Assembly: GCA_005778355.1 (NCBI GenBank)
Contig: SXON01000070.1
Location: forward strand, 1-47,979
DNA: 47,979 bases
Source of the DNA: Pseudomonadota bacterium
GTDB taxonomy: Bacteria > Myxococcota_A > UBA796 > SXON01
Reading direction: 5' to 3'
Shown: positions 16,223 to 23,666 of the stretch, piece after piece
Layout of the letters: the number at the start of each line of letters is the position of its first letter
Numbering within the stretch: the first letter of the stretch is position 1
Program-made: the position numbers and the translations under genes
Notes under the pieces: generated by a model
The model's input: the letters and a program-made list of their open reading frames with translations, nothing else
Told to the model about the DNA's origin: nothing
Databases searched by the model: none

Positions 16223-17278
16223 ATGAAGATTCTCATGGTCGCCCGGCGATTCCCGCCGGACGTCCAGAGCGGCACCGAGACCGTTTTCGAGCGCCTCCTC
16301 GCCGAGGCCCGGCGGGCCGGCCACGAGGTGAGGCTGGTCTGCGGTTATCGTCGCGACCGGTCACTAGTGCCTGCCGACGCCGTGGCGGTGGACCTGCGGG
16401 GCAAGGGGGCGAGCGCCTGGGCGGCCATGGCGATGGCTGCGGTGGCCGAGGCCCGGCGTTTCTCGCCTGACGCTGTCTTGTCGAACTCCATCGAGGTGAT
16501 CGTCCCCGGCGTGCCTACGGTGACGATCGTGCACGACCTGAACTTCGGCGGTGGCGGGCAGGGCGCGTCGTCGTCGGCCAAGCGGCTCTTCTACCGGGCG
16601 CAGTCGCGACTCCTCGCGGGCATCGTCGCGGTCAGCGAGGTGACGCGCGGCACGCTCTTGGCCAGTGGCATCGCCGCCGCCAAGGTGACGGTGGTCCACA
16701 ACGGGGTCGACCTCGACCGCTTCGTGCCCTGTCCTCGGGCGCCCGATGGGAAGCTCCGCCTCGTGCACGTGTCGCGCGTGCTCCCCGGCAAGGCCCAGCA
16801 CGCCAGCATCGACGCCCTCGGGCGCATGCGTCCCGATCAGCGTCGCGACGTCGAGCTACACGTCGTGGGCGCCATCGCGGACCGAATCTACGCCGACCAG
16901 CTGCGTGTCCAGGCGCACAAGCTCCCGGTCCACTTCCACTTCGACGTGCCCGACGTGGTGCCGCACTACCAGTCGGCGGACATCGCGCTCTTCCCCACGC
17001 TCATGCCCGAGGGCTTTGGCTTCGCCGCCGTGGAGGCGATGGCCTGCGGCTTGCCGGTGGTGGGCTACGAGGAGCCCGCTGTTCGCGAGGCGACCGGGGG
17101 ATTGGCGGTGCTCGTGCCTCGCGACGACGCCGCCGCGTTACGCGACGCGGTCCTTCGCCTTGCCCGCGACCCGGCCGAGCGCGCACGCCTGGGCACGACC
17201 GGGCGCAGCTTCGTCGAGCGGTATCGCTGGGCCCGCACCTGGGCCGGCTACGAGGCGGTCCTGAGCGCCGTGCGCTAA
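16223..17278 (+). CDS. GT4-family glycosyltransferase
   Basis: 351 residues with the GT-B fold. The N-terminal domain opens with MKILMVARRFPPDVQSGTE, the usual nucleotide-sugar glycosyltransferase start. TIVHDLNFGG and VVHNGVDLDRF (158-167) mark the domain junction. The C-terminal half carries the donor-site EX7E motif, E263 to E271, in MPEGFGFAAVEAMACGLPVV. It should transfer a sugar from a nucleotide-diphospho donor at the cytoplasmic membrane face with retention of configuration. It starts four bases after the phosphodiesterase stop and ends one base before the next gene. Its place between membrane phosphodiesterases and an acyltransferase suggests a glycolipid or lipid-linked glycan substrate. 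Sugar identity is not predictable. Confidence 0.9.
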   Translation: MKILMVARRFPPDVQSGTETVFERLLAEARRAGHEVRLVCGYRRDRSLVPADAVAVDLRGKGASAWAAMAMAAVAEARRFSPDAVLSNSIEVIVPGVPTVTIVHDLNFGGGGQGASSSAKRLFYRAQSRLLAGIVAVSEVTRGTLLASGIAAAKVTVVHNGVDLDRFVPCPRAPDGKLRLVHVSRVLPGKAQHASIDALGRMRPDQRRDVELHVVGAIADRIYADQLRVQAHKLPVHFHFDVPDVVPHYQSADIALFPTLMPEGFGFAAVEAMACGLPVVGYEEPAVREATGGLAVLVPRDDAAALRDAVLRLARDPAERARLGTTGRSFVERYRWARTWAGYEAVLSAVR

Positions 17279-17279
17279 T

Positions 17280-18521
17280 GTGGCGCCCGTGCTGACCTTC
17301 CGCTCCGACAAGGGCCGCGTCGACGTCCACGAGGCGTGGACCACCGCCGAGATCAAGGCCACGATCGAGCGCGGGCTCGCCGACTGGGAGCACAAGCTCC
17401 CGCAGAACCGCGACGCCCGCGTGGTGATCAAACCCAATCTCAACAACGACCTCGTCGCGCTCTCGGGCAATTGCGTCGACTTGCGGGTGCTGGCGGGGAT
17501 CGTGGAGGGACTCCAGCGCCGCGGCTATCGCAACATCACCATCGCCGACGGCAGCAACGTGGGCGTGGAGCGTCGCAACATCAGCACCTTCCGCCGCCTG
17601 CGCGTGCAGGGCCTCGCCGAGCGCTATGGCGTCAAGACGGTCGACCTCAATCGCGACACGGGCACGGTGGTGGTGCTCCACGAGGGCGCGCACCCGCAGG
17701 TGGCCAAGACGGTGATGGAGGCGGAGTTCTTGATCTCCGTGCCGAAGATCAAGACCCACGCCGAGGCCGGCCTGTCCTGCGCGATGAAGAACTGGGTGGG
17801 CATCGCGTGTGGCCAGGACAAGCGGCACATGCACTTCGACCTCGGGCGCAACATCTTCGCGATCAACGAGGTGGTGGTCCCCGACCTGGTGATCGTGGAT
17901 GGCCTCGTGGGCATGGAGGGCAACGGCCCGGGTGACGGCGAGCCCTTCCGCTTTGGTCGCCTGCTCTTCTCCGACAACGCCTTCCTCAACGACCTCGTCG
18001 CCTGTCGCCTCGTCGACATGCCCTACACCGAGGTGCCCTACCTGGTGCACGCCTTCGCGGCGGGTCACCTGGACGTGGCGCTGACCGCGCGCATCGCCAG
18101 CGAGATGCCGGTGATCCGGTCGATCAAGAAGGCGCCGCCACGCTCGAAGCTCGCGGAGCTCTCGGAGGCGAGGTCGCTGCTCTGGCTGAAGAAGGCCGTG
18201 CGACCCATCGTGGCCCAGCCGAAGGTGGCCGAGCTTGCCTACAAGGCGAAGATCATCCAGGACGTGTACTCGTTGGAAGACGACACACTGAAACTGGTGG
18301 GTCGCGACATCTCCAAGTGCGGAAGCTGCGCCCGTTGCGTGGACTTCTGCCCGACGGGCCTTGGCTTCGACGAGATCGGCGTGAAGACCGCGGCGCCCGA
18401 GTGTGTGCAGTGCCTGTACTGCTGGTGGGTTTGCCCCGAGGGCGCGCTCCAGCTCAGCGGCGAGGCCAACGCCATGCAGCGGCAGGTAGACCGCTACAAG
18501 CCCGAGGTCGAGCGACTCTAG
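17280..18521 (+). CDS. DUF362 protein with C-terminal 2[4Fe-4S] ferredoxin domain
   Basis: 413 residues. The first 330 match DUF362: VVIKPNLNNDLV (48-59), ITIADGSNVGVE (86-97), FLISVPKIKTHAEAG (150-164) with AMKNWVG, and DLVIVDGLVGMEGNGPGDG. This domain often accompanies ferredoxin-type electron carriers. Its biochemical role is not established. The C-terminus has two cluster motifs, C347-x2-C350-x2-C353-x3-C357-P and C375-x2-C378-x2-C381-x3-C385-P. GTG at 17280 is used, one base after the previous stop (TAATGTG). It closes the phosphodiesterase operon and its TAG overlaps the stop of the convergent dioxygenase gene inside the palindrome CTAG. A redox step in the same pathway as the acyltransferase and glycosyltransferase is inference. 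Confidence 0.85.
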   Translation: MAPVLTFRSDKGRVDVHEAWTTAEIKATIERGLADWEHKLPQNRDARVVIKPNLNNDLVALSGNCVDLRVLAGIVEGLQRRGYRNITIADGSNVGVERRNISTFRRLRVQGLAERYGVKTVDLNRDTGTVVVLHEGAHPQVAKTVMEAEFLISVPKIKTHAEAGLSCAMKNWVGIACGQDKRHMHFDLGRNIFAINEVVVPDLVIVDGLVGMEGNGPGDGEPFRFGRLLFSDNAFLNDLVACRLVDMPYTEVPYLVHAFAAGHLDVALTARIASEMPVIRSIKKAPPRSKLAELSEARSLLWLKKAVRPIVAQPKVAELAYKAKIIQDVYSLEDDTLKLVGRDISKCGSCARCVDFCPTGLGFDEIGVKTAAPECVQCLYCWWVCPEGALQLSGEANAMQRQVDRYKPEVERL

Positions 18522-19261
18522 ACCTCTTCCGGCGGCGGGAGCGAACCGAGCACGAAGGTGAAACGGATGGTGCCGCGCGAGCCGCTGCCGTCGTCTTCCG
18601 GCGTCGTGACCAACTCCTGCGAGTGCACCTCGGTGAGCCAGGGATCGCCCTCGAAGTAGAGCTGCGAGGTGTACGTCTGCACGCCATCGACGAACCAGCT
18701 GATGTGGTAGTGCGCCGGGTTGAACCCGTCGGCACCGTCGGTGTAGGGCGGCGGACGCAAGGTCTCGAAACAGGTGCCCCCGTCGGCGCCGGTGGTGGCC
18801 TTGCCGCGCGCGTGGAACTCGGCGTCGTCCATCGCGTAGATGCCCGTCTGGTCGCAATGCCAGATGTGCACCACCGCCCCCTCGACGGGCACGCAGCTCT
18901 CGTCGAGGAGGCGAAGCTCGAGGCGAATCTGGTAGCCGCTCTCGCCGCGTACGTTGAGCTGCTGGCGCTCCGGCGCGTCCTCCCGGAAGTAGGGCCCCTC
19001 GCCGACGGGAGGCGTCGGTTCACAGGCACTGTCGGGCTCGCCCCAGCTCTCGCAGGCGCCGATGTCGCCGGTGTCGGGGTTCTCGGCGGTGTCGGCGCTG
19101 TCGCCGCTGTCGAGGGCGCCGCCGGTGTCGGGCCCGCCCGTGTCGTCGAGGCCAGTGTCGCCGGGTGCGGTGTCTTTGCTCCCGGAGCTGGGGGCCTCGC
19201 AGGCGAGGAGGATCCCGGTGGCGGAGGCACGCACGAGGAGGTCACGACGGGTCGAGCTCAT
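18518..19261 (-). CDS. Exported (Tat-type, lipoprotein-like) intradiol ring-cleavage dioxygenase
   Basis: 247 residues. The start MSSTRRDLLVRA carries a twin-arginine pattern and the signal ends in ILLAC, so Cys21 may be lipidated. An Asp/Thr/Ser/Gly tether runs to about 66. The rest is a non-haem Fe(III) intradiol dioxygenase domain: PVGEGPYF (85-92), VHIWHCDQTGIY (131-142), TLRPPPY (167-173), NPAHYHISW (181-189) and TSQLYFEGDP. The four iron ligands are present as Tyr142, Tyr173, His184 and His186. It should open catechol-type rings between the hydroxyls, here outside the cytoplasm. It is the last gene of the polysaccharide operon; its ATG overlaps the stop of the glycosyltransferase by four bases. 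Exported family members are known; the physiological substrate is not. Confidence 0.85.
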   Translation of the reverse strand: MSSTRRDLLVRASATGILLACEAPSSGSKDTAPGDTGLDDTGGPDTGGALDSGDSADTAENPDTGDIGACESWGEPDSACEPTPPVGEGPYFREDAPERQQLNVRGESGYQIRLELRLLDESCVPVEGAVVHIWHCDQTGIYAMDDAEFHARGKATTGADGGTCFETLRPPPYTDGADGFNPAHYHISWFVDGVQTYTSQLYFEGDPWLTEVHSQELVTTPEDDGSGSRGTIRFTFVLGSLPPPEEV

Positions 19262-20007
19262 CGGTCGAAAGTACTACGGCGGGCGGCGTCGCGCGCGATC
19301 CGGAAGGCGAAGGCGCCGTTGCCGAGCAGGTACCGCTTCCACAGCCGTCGCGGCTCGGTGACCAGCCTCGCTACCCACTCGTAGTCCTGGTGCAGCCAGG
19401 ACGGGCCTCGGGAGACGGTGCCGCTCACGAAGTCAGCGGTGGCGCCGGTCACCCAGGCCACCGGCACCCGCAGCGCAGGGAGCTGTCGCGACAACCAGTG
19501 TTCCTGGACCGGCGTGCCCATGCCGACGAGCAGCACGTGGGCACCGCTCTGGTTGATGCGGTCGACCACCGGCTCGTAGCGGTCGTGGTATCCGTGGTCG
19601 GTGTCGATGGCCAGGCGGGGGCATCGTTCGCGCAGCTTGAGCGCCGCCATCGCCGTGACCCCCGGGCGACCGCCGAGCCAGAAGATCTTGCGCCGTCCCT
19701 CGCAGAGCGCGGCGAGGTCCCAGATCCAGTCCGCCCCGGTCATGCGCTCGGGCAGGTGCTGGCCCAGCCATCGCGCGCCGAGCACCACGCCATTGCCATC
19801 GCAGTAGCAGAGATCGGCGGCGTTGAGGAACTCCCTAAGACCCGGGTCGCGACAGGCGGTGTTGAGGACGTGCACGTTGGCGTAGGCCACCACCCGGGTG
19901 CGCCCGTCCACGGCGTGCGCGTCGACGAGGCCATCGACGGCGCGAAGGAGGCCGAGGCGGTCGACGGGGTCGAGGCCTACCCCAAGCACCACGACACGCG
20001 GCCTCAC
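19258..20007 (-). CDS. WecG/TagA/CpsF-family glycosyltransferase (GT26)
   Basis: 249 residues of the GT26 family, which adds N-acetylmannosamine(-uronate) or related sugars to undecaprenyl-diphosphate-linked intermediates. Diagnostic parts: the N-terminal strand VVVLGVGLDPVD, YANVHVLNTACRDPGLREFL (42-61), the active-site-like CYCDGNGVVLGARWLG, DWIWDLAAL, FWLGGRPGV, and the donor-binding VGMGTPVQEHW. The GTG start overlaps the stop of the upstream lipoprotein gene (GTGA), and the end overlaps the dioxygenase start. The protein is soluble and probably membrane-associated through its C-terminal basic helix. It would add the second or third sugar of the repeat unit in this Wzx/Wzy locus. Confidence 0.9.
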   Translation of the reverse strand: MRPRVVVLGVGLDPVDRLGLLRAVDGLVDAHAVDGRTRVVAYANVHVLNTACRDPGLREFLNAADLCYCDGNGVVLGARWLGQHLPERMTGADWIWDLAALCEGRRKIFWLGGRPGVTAMAALKLRERCPRLAIDTDHGYHDRYEPVVDRINQSGAHVLLVGMGTPVQEHWLSRQLPALRVPVAWVTGATADFVSGTVSRGPSWLHQDYEWVARLVTEPRRLWKRYLLGNGAFAFRIARDAARRSTFDR

Positions 20008-21194
20008 TTCGTGAAGACGGCGCCGTAGATCGTGTACTCGCCGATCACGCCCGAGTTGGCGTTGTTGTGGGGCCAGGTGCCACTGCCCTCGGCGTAGCGG
20101 GACACGTAGACGTCGAGCTGCCGCCCGACCGGCCAGCTGTTCCAGACAGAGCCGCTGATGTTGTAGCTGCCGTCGTCGCGCAACCAGCAGAAGACGGTCT
20201 CCTGGTAGGCGTTGCCGCTCGAGTTGCGCATGCCGAGCTGCAAGAGGACGCCGTCGCCCGCGCTCCCCCCGTTCCAGGAGAGGGCAAAGCTACTGGACAC
20301 CTCGTCGACCCGGACGCCGTCGAGCGTGGGGGCATTGACCGCGAAAGCCGACGGGATCTCGAAGAGGTCGGGGACGCTCATCGCGGGGACGGCGCCGCTC
20401 GTGGCTTCGAGGTCGTCGAGGTCGTAGCTCATGCCGCCGCCCAGCTCGGCGCCGGTGAGCTCAGGGCTCTCCAGCGTACCGTTGGTGGCGTTCCAGGACA
20501 CGCTGAAGGACTTGCCACCGCTGCGCGCCGTCGCGCTCGAGCCGTTGCCGAGGTCGTATACCTCGAAGTCGGCGCTGCCCGTGTAGTCCTGGTCGGACTT
20601 GCACTGGTCGATCGCGCCCGACCAGTACTCGCCCCACTCGAAATCGTTGGGCGGCGTGACGTAGAGGAAGCCGTAGCCGTAGTCGCGCGGCGCGTCGGAC
20701 CAGTAGTCGCCGACGATGTCGACGTAGGAGATGGCGCCCACCGCGCCCTTCTGCCCGGTGCCGTCGGCGAAGAAGTAGAAGCCGTCTTCCTCGGTTTCCG
20801 TGTCGTCGCCGCTCGATACGACCACGCTCACCGAGCCCTCGTCGCCGTTGAACTCGGGCGTGCGCACCCGCAGTTCGCCCTTGTTCTCCGACACCGAGAG
20901 CACCTCGGCCTCCACGCCGCCGAAACGCACGGTGGCGTCGTCGAGGAAGGTGCCAGTGATGAGCACGTCGGTGCCGCCGGCGGCGGTGCCCCAGCTGGGG
21001 TCGATGCTGTCGATATCGACCTCGACCTCCGCGTCGCCATCGGCGTCGGCGTCGGCGTCGCCATCGGCATCCGCGTCGGTGTCGGCGTCGGCGTCGGTGC
21101 CGACCAAGTTGCCCTCGCTGTCGAAGGGGTTGGCGACGAGGCCAAATGAGCAGCCGCTCAGGAGAAGGACGGAGCCGAGTCGCGGGACGATCAC
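20004..21194 (-). CDS. Surface lipoprotein with Asp-rich tether and IPT/TIG-like domain
   Basis: 396 residues from a GTG at 21194. Signal MIVPRLGSVLLLSGC (Cys15) is followed by a strongly acidic Asp/Ala/Gly repeat (about 33-60). Residues 62-145 look like an IPT/TIG immunoglobulin-like domain: IDSIDPSWGTAAGGTDVLITG, VRFGGVEAEVLSV, GSVSVVVSSGD. The remaining 250 residues are beta-rich, with no family I recognise (AISYVDIVGDYWSD, FEWGEYWSGAIDQCKSD, SVWNSWPVGRQLDVYV). It is probably an outer-surface binding protein. It lies ten bases after the radical-SAM gene and overlaps the GT26 start, so it is expressed with polysaccharide genes. An upstream start at 21284 would overlap the radical-SAM gene and lose the signal peptide, so it is rejected. 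Confidence 0.78.
   Translation of the reverse strand: MIVPRLGSVLLLSGCSFGLVANPFDSEGNLVGTDADADTDADADGDADADADGDAEVEVDIDSIDPSWGTAAGGTDVLITGTFLDDATVRFGGVEAEVLSVSENKGELRVRTPEFNGDEGSVSVVVSSGDDTETEEDGFYFFADGTGQKGAVGAISYVDIVGDYWSDAPRDYGYGFLYVTPPNDFEWGEYWSGAIDQCKSDQDYTGSADFEVYDLGNGSSATARSGGKSFSVSWNATNGTLESPELTGAELGGGMSYDLDDLEATSGAVPAMSVPDLFEIPSAFAVNAPTLDGVRVDEVSSSFALSWNGGSAGDGVLLQLGMRNSSGNAYQETVFCWLRDDGSYNISGSVWNSWPVGRQLDVYVSRYAEGSGTWPHNNANSGVIGEYTIYGAVFTK
21019..21107 (-). repeat. GTCGGC-type codon repeat encoding the Asp/Ala tether
   Basis: An imperfect hexamer repeat (GTCGGC, with GTCGCC and ATCGGC variants on the plus strand) encodes alternating Asp-Ala/Gly/Thr on the minus strand, just after the lipidated Cys. 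Confidence 0.7.
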
Positions 21195-21204
21195 GGGCGG
21201 CACC

Positions 21205-22752
21205 CTACGCCGGGAGAGCCTCCGCCTGCAAGCCCTTGTCTGCCCCGATTTGCGGGGAGGTGACACGACCGGGGGGGATTCCACGGTCCGCCGTCTGCGC
21301 GCTGCGCAAGAATCCGAAGAGCCGCACGGCGCTCTTGGCCTTGTGCTTCAGGTCGGCCACGCTCGACACCTTGCGCACCTGCTTGCCGACGCCGGCCGGG
21401 CTCAGGTACTGCGCAACGTAGGCGAGCTTCAAGGCGGCTCGCAGCTCACGCGCGCTGAGGTTGGGCAGGTTGACGATGACGTCGCGCTGGTTGTCGGCGG
21501 GAAAGAAGTCGCCGTCGATAAACCAGCCTTCTCGCCGCGCCGTGTCGTACATCTCGGTCGATGGCGAGGGTAGTGCCACGCTGAAGTGCACGAAGCGCGT
21601 GCCGAGTTGTCGCGACGCACGCCAGCTGTTGAACAGCGTGCGCCACGTTTCCTTCGGCGAAGCGCCCATCAGCACGCTCACCTCCGGTTCCACGCCGTTC
21701 TCGCGACACGTCGTGACCGCACGATGCACGTCTTTGACCTTCAACTCTTTCTGCATGTCGTCGAGCAGGCCGTCGTCGAAGGACTCCGAGCCCATGTAAA
21801 CGAGCTTGCAGCCGGCGTCGGCCATGGCGCGGATGGTGGGGCCGTCGTGCAGCATGTTGGCGCGAGCGAGGCAGATCCAGTGAAGCCCAAGCGGCGCGAT
21901 GCGGGTGCAAATCTCGCGGGTGCGCTCCTTGCCCCAGGTGAAGATGTTGTCGGCCACCTCCACGCCCTTGTAGCCAAGCGCGGCGATCGTCTCGAACTCG
22001 GCCACGATCTGGTCGACCGTGCGCTTTCGCAGCGGGGGCCGGTCCTTGTAGCTCGGCTGCAGGCGCTTGAACTCGAGCTCGATCATCTGGTCGACGCCGT
22101 TGGGCGTGCAGAAGGTGCAGCGAAAGCCGCAGCCCCGGGAGACGACCAGCGTGGTGATGGGGTGGACGTCGAGGCGATTTGCCCGGTACTTCCCGTTCAG
22201 TAGGCGACGGTCGGGCATGGGGAGCGCGGACACGTCGAGCAGGGGACGAAACCCGGTCCGATACAGCCGGTCGCCGCGACGCCACGCGAGGCCCTCGATG
22301 GCGTCGGGATCGAGTCCCTGGCGCCAGCTCTCGTCGAGCTCGCGCAGGGTGAGCTCCGGCTCCCCGAGCAGCACATAGGTGTGCTCGTCGTCGAGGAACT
22401 CGGCGGGTTTCCACGTGGGCGCGGTGCCGAAGAAGACCGCGCGGAGTCCGGGGTTGCGCGCGCGCACGGCACGCATCGCGAGGAGATCCTCCTCGGCGCT
22501 GAGGTACACGCTCTGCGACACCGCCACGTCGATGCCCTCGGCCAGCGCCTCGAAGGCGGCGAGATCGATGCCCTCGGCGGGGCAATCCACGAGCCGCACG
22601 TTCCATCCGAGCCAGTCGCGGGCGACGGTGGCGAGCTGCAGGAAGTGGATGGGCGGCTTGTAGTCGTAGCCGTAGTTGCAGCCATAAACGCGGTCGACCG
22701 GCAGTTTGCGCCGGTTCAATTCCACGGGAGGCACGAAAAACAGGGCGTTCAC
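21205..22752 (-). CDS. Radical SAM protein with N-terminal B12-binding-like domain
   Basis: 515 residues. The N-terminal 150 residues resemble the Rossmann-like cobalamin-binding domain of class B radical SAM enzymes (FLQLATVARDWLGWNVRLVD, VAVSQSVYLSAEED, VFFGTAPTW); no DxHxxG is visible, as in many such proteins. The radical SAM core begins at residue 205 with RGCGFRCTFC: Cys208-x3-Cys212-x2-Cys215 for the [4Fe-4S] cluster. Later motifs VEVADNIFTWG, ICLARANML and VYMGSESFDDGLLDDM are typical of the family. It should generate a 5'-deoxyadenosyl radical. Methylation or rearrangement of a sugar, lipid or peptide is possible. GTG at 22752, with a TAGGCT box nine bases upstream and no ribosome binding site. 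Context is a polysaccharide operon. Confidence 0.87.
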   Translation of the reverse strand: MNALFFVPPVELNRRKLPVDRVYGCNYGYDYKPPIHFLQLATVARDWLGWNVRLVDCPAEGIDLAAFEALAEGIDVAVSQSVYLSAEEDLLAMRAVRARNPGLRAVFFGTAPTWKPAEFLDDEHTYVLLGEPELTLRELDESWRQGLDPDAIEGLAWRRGDRLYRTGFRPLLDVSALPMPDRRLLNGKYRANRLDVHPITTLVVSRGCGFRCTFCTPNGVDQMIELEFKRLQPSYKDRPPLRKRTVDQIVAEFETIAALGYKGVEVADNIFTWGKERTREICTRIAPLGLHWICLARANMLHDGPTIRAMADAGCKLVYMGSESFDDGLLDDMQKELKVKDVHRAVTTCRENGVEPEVSVLMGASPKETWRTLFNSWRASRQLGTRFVHFSVALPSPSTEMYDTARREGWFIDGDFFPADNQRDVIVNLPNLSARELRAALKLAYVAQYLSPAGVGKQVRKVSSVADLKHKAKSAVRLFGFLRSAQTADRGIPPGRVTSPQIGADKGLQAEALPA

Positions 22753-22846
22753 GGCCAGGGCAGCCTAGCGCAGCGATCGCCGTTGCAGGTGTCGCCCCGC
22801 GGCAAGGGCGAGGTGCCTTACGGAAACGGTGGGGCGGCGCGAAGCC

Positions 22847-23593
22847 TCAGTCGTCGAACTCCACGATCTCCCAGCCTGTGCCGGCCACGACGCTCACGTC
22901 CCGGGCCACCCAGACCTCACTAGTCGTTGTTTCGGTTCCGGAGTCGTAGACCTGCCGCAGCTTGAGCGCGCTGAAGGGCCCGATCCCAGTCTCGATCTCC
23001 TCCTCCGCGACCACCGCCACCTCGATGGTGTACCGTCCCTCGGAGCGGTTGCCATCAATCTCCGCCACGTAGTCGAAGTCTTGCGTGTACGTGTCGCCCA
23101 CGGCGAGGGCCGCGGGAAACAACAGCACCGGCTCCAGATACTCGATCTCAGTGCGGTAGGTGTCGCCAGCGTAGGTCGAGTCGATGGTGTAGGCGGTCAT
23201 ATAAAGGCCGTCGTCACAGGCAATCGCGCGGACCCACTCGTATGTCTGCGAGCCGGCACTGGAGTCGTACTCCCCCCAGCCCTCCATGGTCCCGAGGCTG
23301 CCGCTGAAGTTCGTCACCGACTGGCCCCACTCGCCGCTCAACTCGCTCGACTCGGTGAACGCGTAGGTCCACGACCGTCCCTCGGCGATCGCCGCCCAGG
23401 GGCCGCAGGCGGCCTCGCTGAGCGGGTCGGCGTCGCTGTCGCTGTCGCTGTCGGCGTCGCTGTCGCTGTCGCTGTCGGCGTCCGCGTCGGCCTCGTCGCG
23501 GTCTTTCGACTCGTGCTCCTCGGCGGTGTCGCCCAGGGGCGCGCCGGTGCAGGCGAGGACAGCGAGGGCGAGCGGGGCGATGAGGGGGCGCAT
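22847..23593 (-). CDS. Small lipoprotein with Asp/Ser-rich tether, unknown beta-rich domain
   Basis: 248 residues. Signal MRPLIAPLALAVLAC (Cys15), then a charged tether with alternating Asp-Ser and Asp-Ala units (about 32-57). The C-terminal 190 residues are beta-rich: GRSWTYAFTESSELSG, YEWVRAIACDDGLYM, EYLEPVLLFPAALAVGDTY and VAVVAEEEIETGIGPFSALKLRQVY. This pattern, with a sentence-like VGDTY turn and alternating strands, resembles small secreted calycin- or LolA-like beta folds, but I cannot assign a family. Two cysteines after the lipobox (in EAACGPW and IACDD) could form a disulfide. It lies between the GT4 and radical-SAM genes with gaps of 73 and 94 bases, so it may have its own promoter (TAGCGT five bases before the ATG). 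Confidence 0.72.
   Translation of the reverse strand: MRPLIAPLALAVLACTGAPLGDTAEEHESKDRDEADADADSDSDSDADSDSDSDADPLSEAACGPWAAIAEGRSWTYAFTESSELSGEWGQSVTNFSGSLGTMEGWGEYDSSAGSQTYEWVRAIACDDGLYMTAYTIDSTYAGDTYRTEIEYLEPVLLFPAALAVGDTYTQDFDYVAEIDGNRSEGRYTIEVAVVAEEEIETGIGPFSALKLRQVYDSGTETTTSEVWVARDVSVVAGTGWEIVEFDD
23430..23477 (-). repeat. Exact 24-base tandem duplication in the lipoprotein tether
   Basis: The 24-base unit at 23430-23453 is repeated exactly at 23454-23477. It encodes eight residues of alternating Asp, Ser and Ala. Exact identity points to recent duplication or slippage. Confidence 0.85.
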
Positions 23594-23666
23594 GCGCGAC
23601 GCTAGCCTCGGGGCTCGGCATCGTCGAAGTTGTCTCCGCTGCGCTCGGCGACGTCTGGACGTGCCC

